Notes under the pieces: model-generated
What the model saw: the letters and a program-made list of their open reading frames with translations, nothing else
Told to the model about the DNA's origin: nothing
Database searches by the model: none
Shown here: in pieces, positions 60,648 to 64,000 of the stretch
Numbering within the stretch: the stretch's first letter is position 1
Layout: each line of letters opens with the position of its first letter
Translations under genes and position numbers: made by a program
NCBI GenBank assembly: GCA_964020155.1
Contig: OZ026548.1
Coordinates: 834,501-898,500 of the forward strand
DNA from: Chondrilla cf. caribensis
Taxonomy: Eukaryota > Porifera > Demospongiae > Chondrillida > Chondrillidae
Direction: 5' to 3'
Length of the DNA stretch: 64,000 bases

Positions 60648-62267
60648 ATGGAATTCGAAGCAACGATTTTTGAAGGGGAGCATGCAAATTGTAAAACCGT
60701 AGAGAAGCAAGAACGGATGGAGGAAATTGTGGGAGAGTCGGATTCGACTCCGGAAAAAGACCTAACTTGCTGGAAAAACTTCACAAGAAAAGACTTGAAG
60801 CACTTTAGAAAATACGCCAACACAACAGCAACCCATGGAGTTCGCCGCATCTTCGTAGGTCGTTCCAAAATCAGGCGCTTATTGTGGCTGTTGTTGTTCC
60901 TCGTGGCGTTGGGTATTTGTCTGAACAACTGTATCCGCCAGATTCTGTTGCTGTCTGAATGGCCAACCAGGCTGACTGTAGTCGAAAGAAGGCGAGATTC
61001 TCTTCCTTTTCCAGCAGTGACCGTCTGCAACATCAACCCTTTGAGAAAGAGTAAAATTGACCAGTTGAATATTACCGATTTTCTCGATTGCTCCTTTGAG
61101 GTGTATACCTTCACAGGATCCATGTTATCAGAGTCTGAAGATCATATCATGAGCTGCAAGAAGAACCACACCTATGGGAGGGAAGAACTGCTCAACTACA
61201 CGATTCTGGAAGTCTTCAAAAATGCATCTCAGGATCCATCCAGGTTCATTGTAGACTGTGGTTGGTATGGCTCTGATATACCGAGCAACTGTAACTATAA
61301 GAATTTCACTGGAGTGCCAACCAATGCCGGGTATTGTTATACATTCAATGGAGGGGACAACCCCTTGCATGTAGGTGGACCAGGTCAACGATTCAGCTTT
61401 GAGATGACTCTAAACATTGAACAGGAGGAATATGCCATAGGGACCCCAACTGCGGGTGTATTTGTAACCATCCACCACCAATCTGAGCCCCCACAACCCT
61501 TTCAATCCGGACTGGCAGTACCTCCAGGATCACACGCCTTCATAAATCTTGATTATGAGATACATAAATTCCTTGGACCACCTTATGGAAAATGCCAGGA
61601 TATATCTGATGTTGATGAGTTGGACTTCTTTTCTATGTACAATGTGCCGACTTGTCAACAAAACAATCTTTTTACTCGTGTCGCTGAGGTTTGTAGTTGC
61701 ATTGATCCTGTTGCCCCAACTCCACTGCGCAAATATTTAGATCATCCAAGTTGTACTATAGACGACTTGCCATGTGTATTGCAGCAGTTTGTAGATACGA
61801 CACGTTCTAATAAGGATGATGACTGTTCTGAGAGTTGTAGTAAAGTTTTGTTCCCTTCTCACCTTTCTTTTGGGTCTTTCCCTACAAAGGCTACCGAGGC
61901 AAAGTTGCGATCAGAATATAATGCATCTGATGGTACACCTTATACTTCTGAAGCAATACAAGGAAACTTCCTTCATGTATCAATTTTCTATGCAAGTTTG
62001 GTTGAATTAGATCTGGAGCAAGAAACAGCCTATGATGGTGTACTACTTATAGCTGACATAGGGGGACAGTTGGGTCTGTTTCTTGGGGTGAGCATAATTT
62101 CTCTCTCTGAGTTTTTTGTGTGGATATTTGATGAACTCAAAGACCGCTTACTGTGGTGTAAGGTTGTACGTCGCAAGCTGAAGAAACCCAAAAATATGCA
62201 TACTGTTAATCCAGTGAATGATCATAATAATGGTATTGTTGAGAATGAAGTTGCAACAGGCACATGA
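60648..62267 (+). CDS. DEG/ENaC-family sodium channel subunit 1
   Basis: 539 residues, one exon, first in-frame ATG (MEFEATIFEGEH). The cytosolic N-terminus has the His-Gly gating motif (TTATHGVRRIFVG). TM1 is at about 78-100 (RRLLWLLLFLVALGICLNN). The post-TM1 signature FPAVTVCNINPLR is followed by a large Cys-rich extracellular domain with several N-glycosylation sites. Then come CSESCSKVLFPSHLSFGSFP and TM2 at about 466-494 with the selectivity-filter region LFLGVSIISLSEFF, Gly-Val-Ser at the G-x-S position. The C-terminus is short and basic. Members form trimeric, amiloride-type sodium channels gated by protons, peptides or force; the stimulus here cannot be inferred. Tandem with a second copy at 63114. 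Confidence 0.94.
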   Translation: MEFEATIFEGEHANCKTVEKQERMEEIVGESDSTPEKDLTCWKNFTRKDLKHFRKYANTTATHGVRRIFVGRSKIRRLLWLLLFLVALGICLNNCIRQILLLSEWPTRLTVVERRRDSLPFPAVTVCNINPLRKSKIDQLNITDFLDCSFEVYTFTGSMLSESEDHIMSCKKNHTYGREELLNYTILEVFKNASQDPSRFIVDCGWYGSDIPSNCNYKNFTGVPTNAGYCYTFNGGDNPLHVGGPGQRFSFEMTLNIEQEEYAIGTPTAGVFVTIHHQSEPPQPFQSGLAVPPGSHAFINLDYEIHKFLGPPYGKCQDISDVDELDFFSMYNVPTCQQNNLFTRVAEVCSCIDPVAPTPLRKYLDHPSCTIDDLPCVLQQFVDTTRSNKDDDCSESCSKVLFPSHLSFGSFPTKATEAKLRSEYNASDGTPYTSEAIQGNFLHVSIFYASLVELDLEQETAYDGVLLIADIGGQLGLFLGVSIISLSEFFVWIFDELKDRLLWCKVVRRKLKKPKNMHTVNPVNDHNNGIVENEVATGT

Positions 62268-63113
62268 CAAACAGTGATTACTATTCCTTACATACTTATT
62301 CTTTTATGTCCTGTTGTTCATATGTAGTTTTGTTAGTATGTATATACGTAGTTATTTTCTGTCCATATTCATATGTAATCTCTTATATCGTTATAACTGT
62401 ATATTCTCTGTATGCTAAATGCTTTACAAAATGTACGATTAACATTGAAACATGTACTCTTAACAATTGCATGAGAACTACGCATACACAGCATTGGTGG
62501 GAATATTCCACTATTATTGGCGTATTTGATGAGCTACATGTACCACCACATGTGTGGTGTGCATGTATTCTCAAAAAATATTATCGTTTGATTGAATTCA
62601 ACTCCAAAATTCTAGTATTTTGTATTCGTAGTGACTCTATTCTGTATTCCTTTCACAAATAAACATGTAGTAGATTGCATTAGTGGAATGTTGCCACCTG
62701 AGTTTTTATACAGTCTATTATGTAACTATTACATAATTTTTTACTATTGCTTATAAGTAGGATCTGCAATCAACTGTATTCTATGGTGAAACTAGGCCAT
62801 TTCTGCTCCCTTTTTGCTTGTCATTTCAACATTGGGACATTTGATTCAATAGTATAAAATGTTGCTACAAATTTTGACTGAATTAGAACAGTTCGGATGG
62901 GTTAATTCTAGCCATGACAGACCCCTATCCCAAGTTGACTCATGTACAGTACTCGGATACTATAGCTAAGCGCCTAGTATAAACGCCCGTCCACAGGATA
63001 TATACGTAGCGTGTTCTCTTGTTTTGAGAACTATCAAAACGAATCCAATCTGTTCTAAAGAGACCGAAATTGATTCATCCCTGAATGTCGATTGCTACCT
63101 ATCATGGAGACGA
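62268..63113. other. Spacer between the two channel genes
   Basis: 0.85 kb, AT-rich. It contains the likely poly(A) signal AATAAA at 62658-62663 for the first channel gene and presumably the promoter of the second. The accidental open frame at 62264-62662 is within the 3' untranslated region. Confidence 0.65.
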
Positions 63114-64000
63114 CCGTTGGTGACGAGGCTGATGTCAACGAGCGAGATATCCGTGGTAAACCAGTCCTTGACATTGAGATGAACAAAACGGATGAACTGG
63201 TACTGGAAGATAGTGAGAGTTTGAATTCCAATACGAACTCTGATAACATGGATCCTGTGAAACTATTCTGGGATGATCTCACAAGAAGAAACCTGAGTCA
63301 TTTCGAGAAGTTCGTCAATACAACAGCTACACACGGGATCCGCCGTATATTCTCTGGCAAATCCAAGATCAGACGTATATTTTGGCTACTTTTATTCATC
63401 GGAGCTGCTGGTGGCTGTATGTACAACTGTGTTCAGCAGATAAGTTTTCTCGCAGGTCAACCTACTTCCACGAGAATCGAGTTCAACCGATTACCGGAAC
63501 TGGACTACCCGGCTGTAACCTTGTGCAACAATAACTTCATTCAGAGTGGCAAAATGGCAGTAGTGCCCCTGGAAGACTACTTTGAATGTATAGCTGGGTT
63601 CACTTTACTCAAATTCGAGGAAAGAACGAAGCTTTTTCAAGACTGTAGTGAATTTTTGGACAGTCAACAAATGAATTTGCCAATAAACAGTATTTTACGC
63701 AATGGAGCCCAATCAGCAGAGGACTTTATAGTTCGATGCAGCTGGCCTTCAAAGACTGCTCCTGGCAACTGCTCACATAAGAATTTCACAGAAGTTGTCA
63801 CTAACTATGGTGTCTGCTACGTGCTAAATGATAATCTGAGACCATTGGTTGCCAGAGGTGTTGGGAGACGGTTTTCCTTGTCGATACTTCTTGACATACA
63901 GCAGTACAAATACTTGAATGTAACCGGAGAAGCAGGGGTGCTTATTGTAATACACCCACAACTGGTGCCTCCCAGGCCACTACAAACAGGAATAGCTGTT
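63114..64000 (+). CDS. DEG/ENaC-family sodium channel subunit 2 (cut by the window edge)
   Basis: Open from ATG 63114 to the end of the window (295 codons), no intron. The acidic N-terminus precedes TTATHGIRRIFSGKSKIRR, nearly the same as subunit 1 and holding the His-Gly motif. TM1 is WLLLFIGAAGGCMYNC. The post-TM1 signature is YPAVTLCNNNFIQ. The extracellular part keeps the spacing of Cys and the GVCYVLN block (GYCYTFN in subunit 1). It is a tandem duplicate with well over half of the extracellular residues changed, so probably a distinct subunit able to co-assemble. TM2 and the filter lie outside the window. Confidence 0.92.

Overview
This is nuclear DNA of a multicellular animal. Genes are split by GT-AG introns, and the window holds animal-only families: CPAP/SAS-4, the p24 protein TMED2 and DEG/ENaC channels. 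A sponge is the best guess, because the left part carries a cluster of secreted proteins of the 'short-chain collagen C4' type known from Ephydatia spongin. That family also occurs in other invertebrates, so the assignment is an inference. Intergenic gaps are short, and introns are full of CA/TG microsatellites, minisatellites and small foldback elements.

Layout. (1) 1-20851, minus: a CENPJ (CPAP/SAS-4) homologue, with the centriole-assembly motifs and C-terminal coiled coil in eight visible exons; its 3' end lies beyond the left edge. One intron (1412-16309, about 14.9 kb) contains, on the opposite strand, three intact C4-type collagen genes (3073-4515, 7615-9504, 14418-15788), one collagen pseudogene (4918-6433), two truncated copies (9831-9998, 13779-14243) and a structurally intact Tigger/pogo transposon (10521-12481). 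(2) 20944-24211, plus: fructosamine-3-kinase, head-to-head with CENPJ. (3) 24308-27583, plus: bleomycin hydrolase, 96 bp behind FN3K. (4) 27584-57540: about 30 kb of repeats. A 187-bp tandem array (about 24 units) is followed by two arrays of a 359-bp unit (about 16 and 37 units). Both units have inverted ends and look like small transposons that became satellites. The 359-bp arrays alternate with segments holding a disabled copy of the last two exons of TMED2 and a nearly identical 1.16-kb segment with a tRNA-derived SINE. (5) 56733-57726, minus: the readable TMED2 exons, with a 434-bp element inserted at the last splice acceptor; the first exon was not found. (6) 58300-59259, plus: a single-exon class IV-like histone deacetylase. 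(7) 59835-60497, minus: SNRPD3 (SmD3). (8) 60648-62267 and 63114->64000, plus: two tandem intronless DEG/ENaC channel genes, the second cut by the window edge.

The single-copy genes are unrelated housekeeping genes packed closely, with two divergent pairs sharing short promoters (CENPJ/FN3K and SNRPD3/channel). The most unusual parts are the antisense collagen cluster inside the CENPJ intron and the satellite block that grew inside and copied part of TMED2. Exon boundaries were assigned by hand from reading frame, splice-site consensus and remembered protein families; no search was run.
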